Positions 45,601 to 54,154 of a DNA stretch of 64,000 bases are shown here, piece after piece. The translations under genes were made by a program, and so were the position numbers. The DNA lies in NCBI GenBank assembly GCA_013398275.1, contig VZSE01015535.1:28978-92977 (forward strand), read 5' to 3'. The DNA comes from Promerops cafer. Taxonomy: Eukaryota > Chordata > Aves > Passeriformes > Nectariniidae. Numbering within the stretch: the stretch's first letter is position 1; each line of letters starts with the position of its first letter. Under the pieces are notes generated by a model. The model was not told where the DNA came from. It saw nothing but the letters and a program-made list of their open reading frames with translations, and ran no database searches.

Positions 45601-48500
45601 GGAATGTGAAGCTCGGGGACTTTGGGGCCAGCAAACGGCTGCAGACGATCTGCATGTCGGGGACAGGCATCCGCTCCGTCACGGGCACCCCGTACTGGAT
45701 GAGCCCGGAGGTGATCAGCGGGGAAGGCTACGGCAGGAAGGCAGACGTGTGGTGAGCCTTCCCCTTGCTGCCCACAGATCAGTGCACAGCTATCCTGGAG
45801 CCACATAACACCTTCTGCCATCTGAACATCCCAGTTCACGTCTTGTCTGGATGAAAAGTTTAAGGAGAATTGAAGTCACTGGTTTGAACTCAAGGCACGA
45901 TCTTCTGCAGGCTGTGCTTTGCAGTGTTAACACCCAACAGCTCATTTCGTTTTCCAGGAGCAGCTTTAGTTTTTCAGGAACAGTTTCCACTCATTCCTCC
46001 CTCAAACTGATAGCTGGTGTTTTTGCTTTCTGGCTAGTGCAATGTTTTCATCCTTCTCGTGCTCTCAGGCACTTGGTGGAATTCTTGGAGTGTCCTGTGC
46101 AGGGCCAGGGATTGGGATGATGGTCCTGGTGGGTCCCTTCCAGTGCAGGAGATTCTGTGACACCCCTTGGAAGAGCAACTGCAGGTTGTTTAGGGAGAGC
46201 CCATTCATTTAGATATAAAGTGAGAGCTATGCTTAGAATGTACTGGAAATCAATAGAATTTTAGCCTTAAAGGAAAGATGCCCAAACCTGGAATGACAGA
46301 AAGGATCCAGGTCAGATCAGAGATGATCTGCATGAATGGAAGCTGTAGCTGTGCTATTATTGGCATAGCCAAGGAACAGCCTCTGTCAAAAGAGCAAAAT
46401 GGTCCTGTGCCAAAATGTTGATTTTGGGGGCCTTAAAAAGGTGAGATTAAAAAACTTAAGTAAACGACAGGGACAAAAGGTCTGGTTGTGCCTCCACAGT
46501 AAAGCAGGGCCTGTTTCCTGTACAGGCAGCAAGTGGAAACACAGCTGAAAGGTGTCTTGTGTGCAAAGAGTTAAGTCCTGCAGACTGTCCCAGCTGGGAT
46601 GGCTGGGGAGAGAGTGAAGCACGTGCCCTTCCCCCTGGGTTGGTGCAGTTGTGGATTTCCTCTTGGTGCTGACATTGGTCCATTCCCATCAAAGACTCAC
46701 TGCCGTTGGCCAGACTCCAGTTCCTACAATCCCAATCATTATTTTGGGGGGTCAGAATTTTCCAGTGCAGCGCTGGTCCCAGGGTGGATGTGTATGGCCC
46801 AGAGGCTCAGAAACGTAACAAATCCATCCACCTGGCTCGGTGCCACTGCTGCAGGCCCCTCTCCAGTTTTCTTTTTCCTAAATAGCAGAATATGTGAGTT
46901 ATTTGTTATTGCTGGAGTGACTTGACATGAAAAACATTCCTGCTGTTTGCTGAATATCTTAAAGAAACCGGATCTGCTTAAACGGTATAAATCAGTCTAA
47001 ACAATAATATATCCCTGCTTGCTTTTGAGCAAACCCCCAGCACTTCAGCACACATGGTTTGCATTTTCTGTACTCTCTTCTAGTAAGTCTGAAATGGCTG
47101 GAAAACTGTAAAATTTTCACGTTGGATTTTAAACCTTGTCGAGAAATCAGTTCTTGCATATTCACTGCATTTAATTCCTTTCCTTCCTTGTCTTGGCAGT
47201 TGATGCAAGTCTGCCTCTCAGCATGTCTTTTCCTTGCATTTCACCTCAAAAGAAGGTTTAGTTTTAAGGTAGAGGAGGCAGTTTTGCCTTTTTAATGTAA
47301 AGGTGTGATAAAAACACAGGATTGGATATTAAAAACTCACTGATGGCTTTTACTGAATCTGTGGCCTGGAGGAAGCAATTGATCCTTTTTGCATAAACCC
47401 CAACCAGTGCAGTGCTGCAGCAACCATCCTCCCTGGGAAGGTGCTGGAGTCACGTCGCCTCAGAGAAGTGGCTCAGCCATGTCCCCAGAATCACGTCCTT
47501 GCCCTGAAGTAGCCTGCAGAGCCCCATTAACTTTACAAGGAATTTTTCCTTAAGGTAATGATGCATCTGTCCCACAGGGATTTAACTTGCTGCCTTCCCA
47601 GTTTGGAACTGTTACGACTTCAATTATTTTTTGACTGATGCTTGGTTTCTTGTGAAGTGGAGATATTATTAGGTTGGTTTTTTCCCAACGTGGGCATTTT
47701 GAGGCTGTGACTGAAAAGGGATTTTGCTGAAGTGGCTTTGTGGGGTCAACGAGCTCTGATTCACTAAACCTTGAGTGTTAAAAAGTCTGTTTTCTACCTT
47801 GCAACTCAGCAAGTTGAGCCTCTGAGCAACCTGGTCTAGTGGCAGGTGTCCCTGCCCACGGCAGGGGGTTGGATTGGAACAGGATGGTCTTGAAGGTCCC
47901 TTCCAGCCCAAACCAGGCTGTGACTCTGTGATTCTCTAAGTGCCTTTGAGTTACAACAGAAGCAGCAGCACCTGAAGTACCAGCGAGGTCAAACGGTGCC
48001 TTCAGGGGCATCCCACGGGCACCTCCTGTCCCCTGTGAACACAAATGCTTCCTGGGAGGAGAATTTGAGCGAAGGGGAGCAGGACTTCTGGCACTTTGCT
48101 GGCAGCAGGAAGAGCAGCTCTGGCTCTGAGTCGGGGCACACTCGGGGTTTGCAGAGCACAGACTCCCCAGGGGCTGCTTCCAGAGCTGGAGCTGGCTGTC
48201 GGCTGCTGGGGAGCTCTCCCTGAACGGGGCTTTACTGAATTCTCATTTGGCTTTTTCCTGTCTGCTTTCAGGAGCCTCGGCTGCACCGTGGTGGAAATGC
48301 TGACAGAGAAGCCCCCCTGGGCAGAGTACGAAGCCATGGCAGCGATCTTCAAAATCGCCACCCAGCCCACCAACCCCCAGCTGCCCTCCCACATATCAGA
48401 ACATTGCCGGGACTTCCTAAAGCAGATCTTTGTGGAAGCCAGGCACAGACCCTCTGCTGAAGAGCTGCTCAGACACCAGTTTGCACAGCTCCAGTACTGA
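27542..48500 (+). CDS. MAP3K3: MAP3K3 (MEKK3), mitogen-activated protein kinase kinase kinase 3; exon 1 not visible
   Basis: Fifteen coding exons (27542-27663, 31037-31077, 34005-34104, 34698-34811, 37737-37857, 39776-39909, 40831-40892, 41310-41377, 41607-41699, 42507-42698, 42940-43088, 43966-44097, 44769-44898, 45574-45751, 48272-48500) join in phase. With an inferred ATGG from exon 1 they give about 622 residues (human 626). A PB1 domain (about residues 43-125) binds MEK5 and CCM2. A linker rich in Ser/Pro follows, then an STE11-type kinase domain (about 356-618) with GQGAFG (365-370), the VAIK-type lysine K387, HRD (483-485), DFG (503-505) and activation-loop S522, equivalent to human S526. 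All catalytic residues are present. MEKK3 phosphorylates MEK5, MKK3/6 and MKK4/7 in the cytoplasm and acts in NF-kB signalling and vascular development. The divergent PB1 and linker separate it from MAP3K2. Confidence 0.96.
27836..27990. repeat. AT-rich low-complexity tract
   Basis: TA/ATAC-rich sequence with repeated 'tatacatg' and 'tatataca' units in MAP3K3 intron 2, just after exon 2. Confidence 0.85.
28395..28662 (+). repeat. CR1 LINE 3' end
   Basis: Shares long identical runs with the copy at 25660-25947 ('attgggaattgttccctgg', 'ctgccatgg'), indicating the same CR1 subfamily. Confidence 0.93.
30335..30425 (-). repeat. Possible MIR-like/tRNA-derived SINE, reverse
   Basis: On the minus strand a B-box-like 'aagttcaaatccc' follows a tRNA-like head 'gggtggcatggaagagtc'. 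It is diverged. Confidence 0.45.
31037..31077 (+). CDS. MAP3K3: MAP3K3 exon 3
   Basis: A small 41-base exon: acceptor ttctcctgcag|aat, donor agagacg|gtaagt. It encodes NDVRIKFEHNGER, the first strand of the PB1 domain. Confidence 0.93.
33055..33235 (-). repeat. CR1 LINE 3' end, reverse
   Basis: Begins 'tcacagagtcacagaatccc' and runs through 'ccacggcagggacaccttcc' and 'ctgtccagcctggcctgggc', the reverse complement of the CR1 tail. Confidence 0.93.
33540..33740 (+). repeat. CR1 LINE fragment (internal 3' part)
   Basis: 'ttgtttagcctggagaagag' followed by 'ggctcaggggagaccttg' matches CR1 sequence slightly upstream of the usual tail; the rest decays into unrecognised sequence. Confidence 0.75.
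34005..34104 (+). CDS. MAP3K3: MAP3K3 exon 4
   Basis: Acceptor tttcctggcag|gat, donor aacgag|gtactg. Encodes IIPFVRPVRYEDV to LDLHYMNNE within the PB1 domain. Confidence 0.95.
34698..34811 (+). CDS. MAP3K3: MAP3K3 exon 5
   Basis: Acceptor atttggcag|ctc, donor aaccat|gtaggt. 38 codons in phase, LSIPLKNQDDLDKAVDLL to LLSQDRNH, ending the PB1 domain. The acidic NQDDLDKA stretch is typical of the family. Confidence 0.95.
37737..37857 (+). CDS. MAP3K3: MAP3K3 exon 6
   Basis: Acceptor acccaacag|acc, donor tctgtca|gtgagt. TSSSPHSGLPKQVRIKTS to RSRHLSV, linker region. Confidence 0.94.
39255..39420 (+). repeat. Possible MIR-like SINE fragment
   Basis: 'tgacttggtgtgtgacctcg' with following 'agcagatt' resembles the conserved core of MIR (acttgctgtgtgaccttggg). 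Tentative. Confidence 0.4.
39776..39909 (+). CDS. MAP3K3: MAP3K3 exon 7
   Basis: Acceptor cctgtccag|gct, donor cagtgc|gtgagt. Encodes SQNTGRSSPPPGYVPERQ to IPETSEQC, including the MEKK2/3 signature RSSPPPGY and GEFIPE. A G-run minisatellite starts 13 bases after the exon. Confidence 0.95.
39923..40063 (+). repeat. MAP3K3: 10-bp minisatellite (ggggctgctg)n next to exon 7 donor
   Basis: About fourteen units of a ten-base repeat, alternating ggggctgctg and ggggactgct, with occasional 'actg' insertions. Runs of four or five G recur every ten bases or so on the plus strand. It starts 13 bases after the end of MAP3K3 exon 7. Confidence 0.95.
40125..40292 (+). repeat. CR1 LINE 3' end
   Basis: 'gctgtggctgccccatccct', 'tctagtggaaggtgtccctg', 'ttttccaccccaaaccattc' and a closing 'tgggattct'. 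Confidence 0.92.
40831..40892 (+). CDS. MAP3K3: MAP3K3 exon 8
   Basis: Acceptor tgtgctgcag|atg, donor ttggacag|gtgagc. MLDPLSSAENSVSGSCQSLD, leaving two bases of a split codon. Confidence 0.94.
41310..41377 (+). CDS. MAP3K3: MAP3K3 exon 9
   Basis: Acceptor ttctctaatag|tcc, donor ttctcag|gtatgt. SPSFRKSRMSRAQSFPD to RQEFS. It seems to start four codons later than in human. Confidence 0.93.
41607..41699 (+). CDS. MAP3K3: MAP3K3 exon 10
   Basis: Acceptor tcgtgccag|acc, donor agcgacg|gtgagc. DRENHLYDKAGKGGTYPRR to HKDYSD. Confidence 0.94.
42507..42698 (+). CDS. MAP3K3: MAP3K3 exon 11
   Basis: Acceptor tttcccgcag|gcc, donor accaagt|gtaggc. RRTFPRIRRHQGNLFTLVP to VQERNIATK, the segment just before the kinase domain. 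It is GC-rich. Confidence 0.94.
42940..43088 (+). CDS. MAP3K3: MAP3K3 exon 12 (start of kinase domain)
   Basis: Acceptor tctcttttag|ctc, donor agcaag|gtagtt. 50 codons with the glycine-rich loop GQGAFGRV and the ATP-binding lysine in ELAAKQVQF. Confidence 0.97.
43966..44097 (+). CDS. MAP3K3: MAP3K3 exon 13
   Basis: Acceptor acatccatag|gaa, donor ccaggg|gtaaga. 44 codons EVSALECEIQLLKNLQ to FMEYMPG. It carries the alpha-C glutamate (in ECEIQLL) and the hinge. Confidence 0.96.
44769..44898 (+). CDS. MAP3K3: MAP3K3 exon 14
   Basis: Acceptor ctttttggcag|ggc, donor atcaagg|gtgaga. GSVKDQLKAYGALTENV to IVHRDIK, with the catalytic HRD motif. Confidence 0.97.
45574..45751 (+). CDS. MAP3K3: MAP3K3 exon 15
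   Basis: Acceptor tctgtccag|gtg, donor gacgtgtg|gtgagc. Carries DFG, the activation-loop serine in GIRSVTGTPYW and the SPE motif. Confidence 0.97.
46075..46165 (+). repeat. CR1 LINE 3'-end fragment
   Basis: 'gtcctgtgcagggccaggga', 'gatgatggtcctggtgggtc', 'ccttccag' and 'gattctgtgac'. This is an older CR1 subfamily form than the copies elsewhere in the window. Confidence 0.88.
47805..47940 (+). repeat. CR1 LINE 3' end
   Basis: 'gagcaacctggtctagtggc', 'aggtgtccctgcccacggca', 'aaggtcccttccagcccaaa' and 'ctgtgattct'. Confidence 0.92.
48272..48500 (+). CDS. MAP3K3: MAP3K3 exon 16 with stop
   Basis: Acceptor tgctttcag|gag. SLGCTVVEMLTEKPPW to FAQLQY, then TGA at 48498-48500. It contains the C lobe end of the kinase domain. 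Confidence 0.97.
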
Positions 48501-51125
48501 ATTACCTCCCTTGCTCGCAGCTCCTGCCGGGCTTCCCGTGCCCTGTCTCGTCTAGTTGCAACTGCCCGTTGTGGTGCTGCATCTTCAAAATGCCAGCTCA
48601 GCTAGGCCTAGCCCTTTGGGAAGTTCTGCCAAGGAACTTAGGGTCTGCTCTCGTGCCTGATTCCTTCGTTTGCTGGACTAGTCCTGCCGACAGCTGTCCG
48701 AGCAGAGCTGCGTTTTGCCCCGGGTCACCTGGATGTGCCACTGCAGCTGCGTTTGCTGCAGGCGCAGGAAGGGGAACCTGGCAAGTGTCTTCACTGGTGC
48801 CACATGGAGAAACCTGAACCCAGGTGGGGACTGGAAGAGCTCCACTCTTCAGCAAAGCAGCAACATGCACCAGCCTCCAGACCAGCCCTGTCTGTGGCAG
48901 TCCCTGGATTTCCCCTCCTGGGGCTCCAGAGGCGTTACCTGAACGCAGCAGAAAGCCATGCGTCGTGGAGCTCACAGGATGGGATACTTCTCCTCTTGAG
49001 TATTCAGCACCTGAAGGTGTTCAGAAAATACTGATTCAGAAGTGTGTGAATAGTGTTATTTTATAATGAGCCCGTGGATTTGGGGCTGGGGGTGAGGGAG
49101 GTCTTTCCAGCTAAATGTCAGGATAATCAGCCAAGTTTCAGCAGAACGCAATCACTCCAGGGCCTGAGGGAAGGGTTCTCCCACTGACGTTGGAAAATCC
49201 AGAGCTGATTTCCAAGGTTTGATCTGTCCCAGCATTAGGACAGTGTCAGTTAGTTTGTGTCATACCAAACAAATCTGTGCTCCTGCTTCCTTTCTCTGGG
49301 ACTGCTGGGTCCAAACAAAACCCCTCTGGAAGGGAATTCAGTGGAATTCAGCTTCCTCCTGCATCTGTTTCTTTGGCTGGTAACTTTTTACCATCCTTTT
49401 AACCAAAGAGAGTCCATCTGGTGCCCAGGAATTTACTTCAGAGTTTCTTTGAGCACATGGCCTAATGGAACATTGAGGGTTTCTGGGGGAGAATTACCTG
49501 GACATTTGTTCTTGTTGTGCACAGGCAGCTGGAATCGAGCTCAACCCTTTGCTGTGCATTGTTTGAATTACAGGTGTGCAGGTGATCATTTAAGAGTTCC
49601 ATAAAAATGTTATGGCCTAACTTAAATAAGCTTTTGTAGGAGTCAAGTCAAACAGAGAACCTGAGAAAACATTTGAAATGCTAGCAAGTATCTAAAATTA
49701 CCTGGAGATCCCCATGCAGGTACCAGCAAAACATATCCAAGTGATTGTGCACCTGGAAGATACCACAGGTCAGAGGACTGAGGCTGTGATGGCCTCAAAT
49801 CCTCTGTGCTGATTTGGGCACTAATAATCTTTATTTACTCATGAAAGACCAGCAGTTTTTAAGTGCTGGGGATTCATGGAGTGATTATAAGTTATCTCTG
49901 AGAAACGAAACTAAGAAAAGCAAATGTTAATTAACTAAAATATTGCTTTATAGGGCAACATTTCAGGTGTTCTGCTCTTGTATTGGAAACCATATTAAGG
50001 TTCCACACACCTCCACTCTTCTCCCCCATAAAAAATTGAAAATTGCTTCATAATGCAGTAAAGTTTTTAAGTGAATACTAATAGCAGGATAAGGCAAGTT
50101 TTAATGAAACCAAGCTCCTTCAACACATGAAAAATACTGTGTCGAATTAAAAGAGGGAAAAAAAAGAACCCTAAGGGCCCCAGCCAACCAAAAGTCCTGA
50201 AAACCTTTAACAATATGAAATGTTTCTTCTGTGCCAAACTCAGAGCAAAGTGTAACCAATAAAAGCTGGTGCTGGTTTCCTTTCCAGGCTCCCTGCCCTA
50301 CTCCAAGGATGCACTGTCCCACTTGTGGGCACTTAGGGGATCCCTTTTATGAAAGCCCTTGTTCCATAATTTATTTAATTATAGTGAGAGCACTTCAACT
50401 GATCTTTCCCCAGCCAGGAACTCGACTCCAGAGTGTGCAGACCCTCGGCCTGGCCTCTGGCCTGCACTTCGCTGTTGCCATGAGGTCCCACCACCCTGCT
50501 GGGAGTGGGGGACCATCCCTGCAGTCTGCATGACAGAAGCAGGGGGTCAGCACCGCTGGGGGCCCAGCTCTCCAAGCCTTGCAGCAGAAATACACCAAAG
50601 ATTGGAGTCTTCACCCACCACCCGTCACTGGCAGGAATCAGGAGCACGGTGACATCTGCGGCGGGTTCCCGCCGTCCTTGGCTTGTCCTCACCAAGTCCA
50701 GACCTTCTCCCGTGGTTTTTCTCTTGCTGTCCCACATGCTGTGACCTGGGAGAGAGCAGGGCGTGAGGAAACTTCTGTCAAAGCACCTCAATCCTCAGGA
50801 GCTGCTGTGGCTTTTACCTCACCCGCGGCGCGAAGGGCCCCGCGCTGGCCCGGAGCAGAGCCAGTCCCAGGGCCGAGGGAGCACGGGGCCAGCTCGGCAC
50901 AGGAACAAGCCAAAGCATTACCTGGATGTGTGGAGATGCACTTTTATGAATGTAGTTTATATCGCTCTTTTTTAGCTCTTTTTACATCATGTAAACGGTG
51001 ATGCCTCATATTTTTTTTTTTTTTTAATTTATATCGTAAAAGATCATATTTGGTGATTTTTATATATATCGACTGTTATGGGGTGGGGGGAGGTGGGGAA
51101 ATAAATTTGACGCCTTTATGAATTT
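48501..51125 (+). other. MAP3K3: MAP3K3 3' UTR
   Basis: About 2.6 kb of non-coding sequence follows the TGA stop and ends in an AT-rich stretch (poly-T near 51009-51026, then tatatatatcgactg) that leads into AATAAA at 51100. No repeats are recognised in it. Confidence 0.7.
51100..51105 (+). terminator. MAP3K3: Polyadenylation signal AATAAA (MAP3K3)
   Basis: Canonical hexamer in 'gggaaataaatttgacgcc', at the end of the AT-rich 3' UTR terminus. Confidence 0.75.
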
Positions 51126-53454
51126 AAAAAGGAAAAAAAGCAGCTGGTTTTGCAGAGAATTTGCTGATGGTTTATAATGAGTAGAGCCAAGCCAAAATGC
51201 CTCTTTGTTTCCTCACAGCCCTCTTGATTCTGGAAAAGGAAGATCTGGATTCCCGAGTCCACTGCTCCAATGAATAACTTGGGGCTGACATTGAGACCAT
51301 GGGCTTTTAACAGCCCTGGCAGCAAAAGAGTTTCAAGTGGACAGAAATGTAATTGTACCTCAGAATTAAATTATATCTGACCTCTTTATCCTGGCAGACT
51401 AGGAAAAAACTGGGAATAAACTCATTTAGGGGAGAGTGGAGGAGGAGTGCCAGGCTGACAATAAGCTATTGTGTCAATTCCAAATGTCATGGTGGATTTC
51501 CAGCTGTTCCTTCCAGGGAGGGATATATAGGGAATATAGAGTATTGGGATCCCTGATGGAAGGTGCTGCCAAAATGGAGAATATTCTGTTTGACAAAGAA
51601 TTTCTTATCAGAGTCCCGGTATCCTGAAATGGTTAAAACTAATCAGAAAAATGTCCAAGATTCCCATTAGAGAGGAACTTGGGGGAATTTGGCTGTCCCT
51701 GAGGTAGTTAGGAAACAAAGTAGTGACATTTTGGTCTTGGTGTGACGATTCTGTGCATTCCAGGTTATTTGCTTGTTCTCCAGAAAATCCTATCTTTGCC
51801 CATTCTAGTGGCAGTTAGGTTGCATCAGTTTGGATGGGTTTTTGGGGTGGTTTTTTTGCCTAATTTGGAATAATAGTCCAAAGGGCTTGAAGCTGCTCCA
51901 AAGAGTTCCCACTGGCACCAGTTACCAACATAGACTGACCAGCAGGGAGAAGGTAGCTGTGCCAGGAGCAGTTCAAAAGGAAGAAAAGGATTTTGTTATC
52001 ACCATAAATGATGCAAAGCAGGGAGAAAGGGCTTTAACCTGGATTGTGCAGAAGACCTTGACCCAGTAGTCTCTATTTACCGACCGGGGGCTTGCAGTGC
52101 AAAGCCAGGCCAATGTATCATTTTATTTACAATAAAATTATCATTTATATGAAAGCCTGTTTTGGTGACTGTCCTTTTAAAAAGCAAAAATTCAGAGAAG
52201 GAAAGCCTCTGGTTTTCAGACAAGTGGAAGATACCATGAGCTCCCTTCCAGAAATGGAGCTTCCCAGCTGAAGTGGAGGAGCCTGGATGGTCTTGCATTG
52301 ACTGTAACAGTGATTTGGGGCAGAACAAGCTTTGCTGTCCCTGAGTAGGGCAGGAGAATGGGTAACCACATCTTCACATACTTTCAGGTTTAAGTTTTTC
52401 AGCTTGCTGTGTTGGGAACAAACCGAAATAGTGCTGCTATAAAATTCATTTGTTCTCCTTGCTGAAAGGCTGATATTTTCCTGTCCATGCAGCTTCTCTC
52501 TTTGGTGTCACTGTCACCTAATCAGTGTTTGGGTGCCACTCTGTCCCTCGAGGAACTGGCCTCCCCAGCCCTCACCACCAGCCTCCAGTCACCTCTCCCC
52601 AGGGTGTAGCTGCTGTCAGTGAAACACTGAAATGTTTGTCAGCGTAAAGTGTGAACAGATCAGGGAGGGGGGTGACCAGCTGATCCAGTAGAAGCCCTGC
52701 ACATGACCCAAGCACGTGTGTGACTCTTGGGGCTGTGCCAGCACAGATGAGAACCACCAAGTGCAGTTGTCCCAGAACAGAAATGTCTCGTGGAACCAGA
52801 ACAAACCAGCTCCCGCTGCTTCCTGACACCCTCCTGGTGTGTTAGAACCCACAGCTCCTGCTGCTGCCAAAGGAGGAACTTGGGAACTCTCCCTTACCTT
52901 CCCTCTGAGGAGCTTCTTCCCACAGCTGATGCCTTTCTTCTCCTTTCCCCTCAGTGTGTTCTGTTTGCTTGCAATTCACATCTTGGCCTTGTCTGATGGT
53001 CAGTTTTCTCCTGGACTCCCCTCCTGGTCACCCCTCTCAAAAGAAAGCAGCTCCATAGTAATTCTGCTTTCCATAAACAGTGGGAGGCCTTCAAAGGCCT
53101 TTTGAGGGTGGTCTGGGCTCCATTGGGAAGCTGGTGGAAGGTTCCAGCTGGGCTGTGCAGCTCGCAGGGCAACACTGATGGGGAATTTGAAATCCTGGTT
53201 CGGTTCCCAAAAACTTGGGGGCCCCAGTGGGGGCTTCTGGCCAGCTCTGCCCACAGAGTCTGCAGGACCCCTCTGAGCACTCCCCAAAGGGTGGGCTGCC
53301 TCCTCCCCTTCCCTCCCAGCCTCACACACAGGCATCCAGGGATGCTTCCTTGGTCCTGCATGGACACAAGCTCTTTCCACGGTGCCGGGGCAGTCCGAGG
53401 CAGGCCTGACCACCAGTCCCACCTCCCCAGGCCCCTGGAACACAGGACAAGACA
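51126..53454. other. Convergent intergenic region MAP3K3-LIMD2
   Basis: No gene is recognised. The stretch contains overlapping polyadenylation hexamers for both strands at 52122-52136 and one copy of a short direct repeat at 53261-53280 whose partner lies in the LIMD2 3' UTR. Confidence 0.6.
52122..52136. terminator. Back-to-back AATAAA hexamers on both strands
   Basis: tttatt at 52122-52127 is AATAAA on the minus strand, and aataaa at 52131-52136 is on the plus strand, three bases apart. They lie between the convergent genes and may be read-through terminators or chance AT-rich sequence. Confidence 0.4.
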
Positions 53455-53994
53455 GGGAAGGCTGGGAAACCTTGTATTACAAAAATAAAGGAGCGCATGT
53501 GAAGCTGCCGCGAGGCTCCAGCGCAGAACGTACCAGTGGAAGGCAAATATAAAAAAGAGACACCGTTAAACCGTGGCAGGGCAACGCCCTTAAGGCTGAA
53601 CCATCCCAGCTGAACTGAGCTGATGTAAACCAAGGACCCTCCTCATCCAGAGCCCCCGCAACGCAGCGCTGCCGTGGCAGAGCTGGGAGCTGGCAAGCTG
53701 GAGAAGCCCCCAGCTCATCCCTGAAATGGATCAACAGGGCTGGGGGTCCCTTGGGAGGCAACTGCTTCTGCTCTGATCTCACTGGGGACAGGGGCCTGCA
53801 GACAGAGGGCTTCAGGTCTGGGGGCTGCACCCTGGTCACGGCTGCCCTGTCCTTATGGCCTGCAGGACCCCTCTGAGCACCCCCGGAGAGGGGAGCTCCC
53901 CCTCTCCCCGCCCAGGTCCTGCTTTACATCAGCTCAGTTAGTCCGGCTCAGCTGCTCCGGCTCTGCCGGGCTCCAGGGGCGGGGCTGGCCCCGC
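53455..53994 (-). other. LIMD2: LIMD2 3' UTR
   Basis: Non-coding sequence after the LIMD2 stop on the minus strand. The end is placed after an AATACA variant signal at 53473-53478. It may extend further, to the minus-strand AATAAA at 52122. Confidence 0.5.
53473..53478 (-). terminator. LIMD2: Variant polyadenylation signal AATACA (LIMD2)
   Basis: The minus strand reads TTTTTGTAATACAAGG. AATACA is a known weaker variant of the signal. No canonical hexamer lies closer to the stop codon on this strand. Confidence 0.4.
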
Positions 53995-54154
53995 TCACGC
54001 CGACTTGGTCCCACTCTCCACCTCCTTGTGCACCCACAGCTCCTTGTGCTGCTTGCGCCCGAAGCCTTCGTCGTAGTTGCCTTTACTCTTGAAGAGCTGC
54101 TGGAAGTGGGGCTTGCAGTAGAATTCCCCGTGGAGCGCAGCGTAGCTGCCCAGG
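53995..54154 (-). CDS. LIMD2: LIMD2 coding exon 4 with stop
   Basis: Acceptor ctctccccag|cctggg on the minus strand. Encodes LGSYAALHGEFYCKPHF to GTKSA, then TGA at 53997-53995. Contains the last two zinc ligands (C89, H92). Confidence 0.95.
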
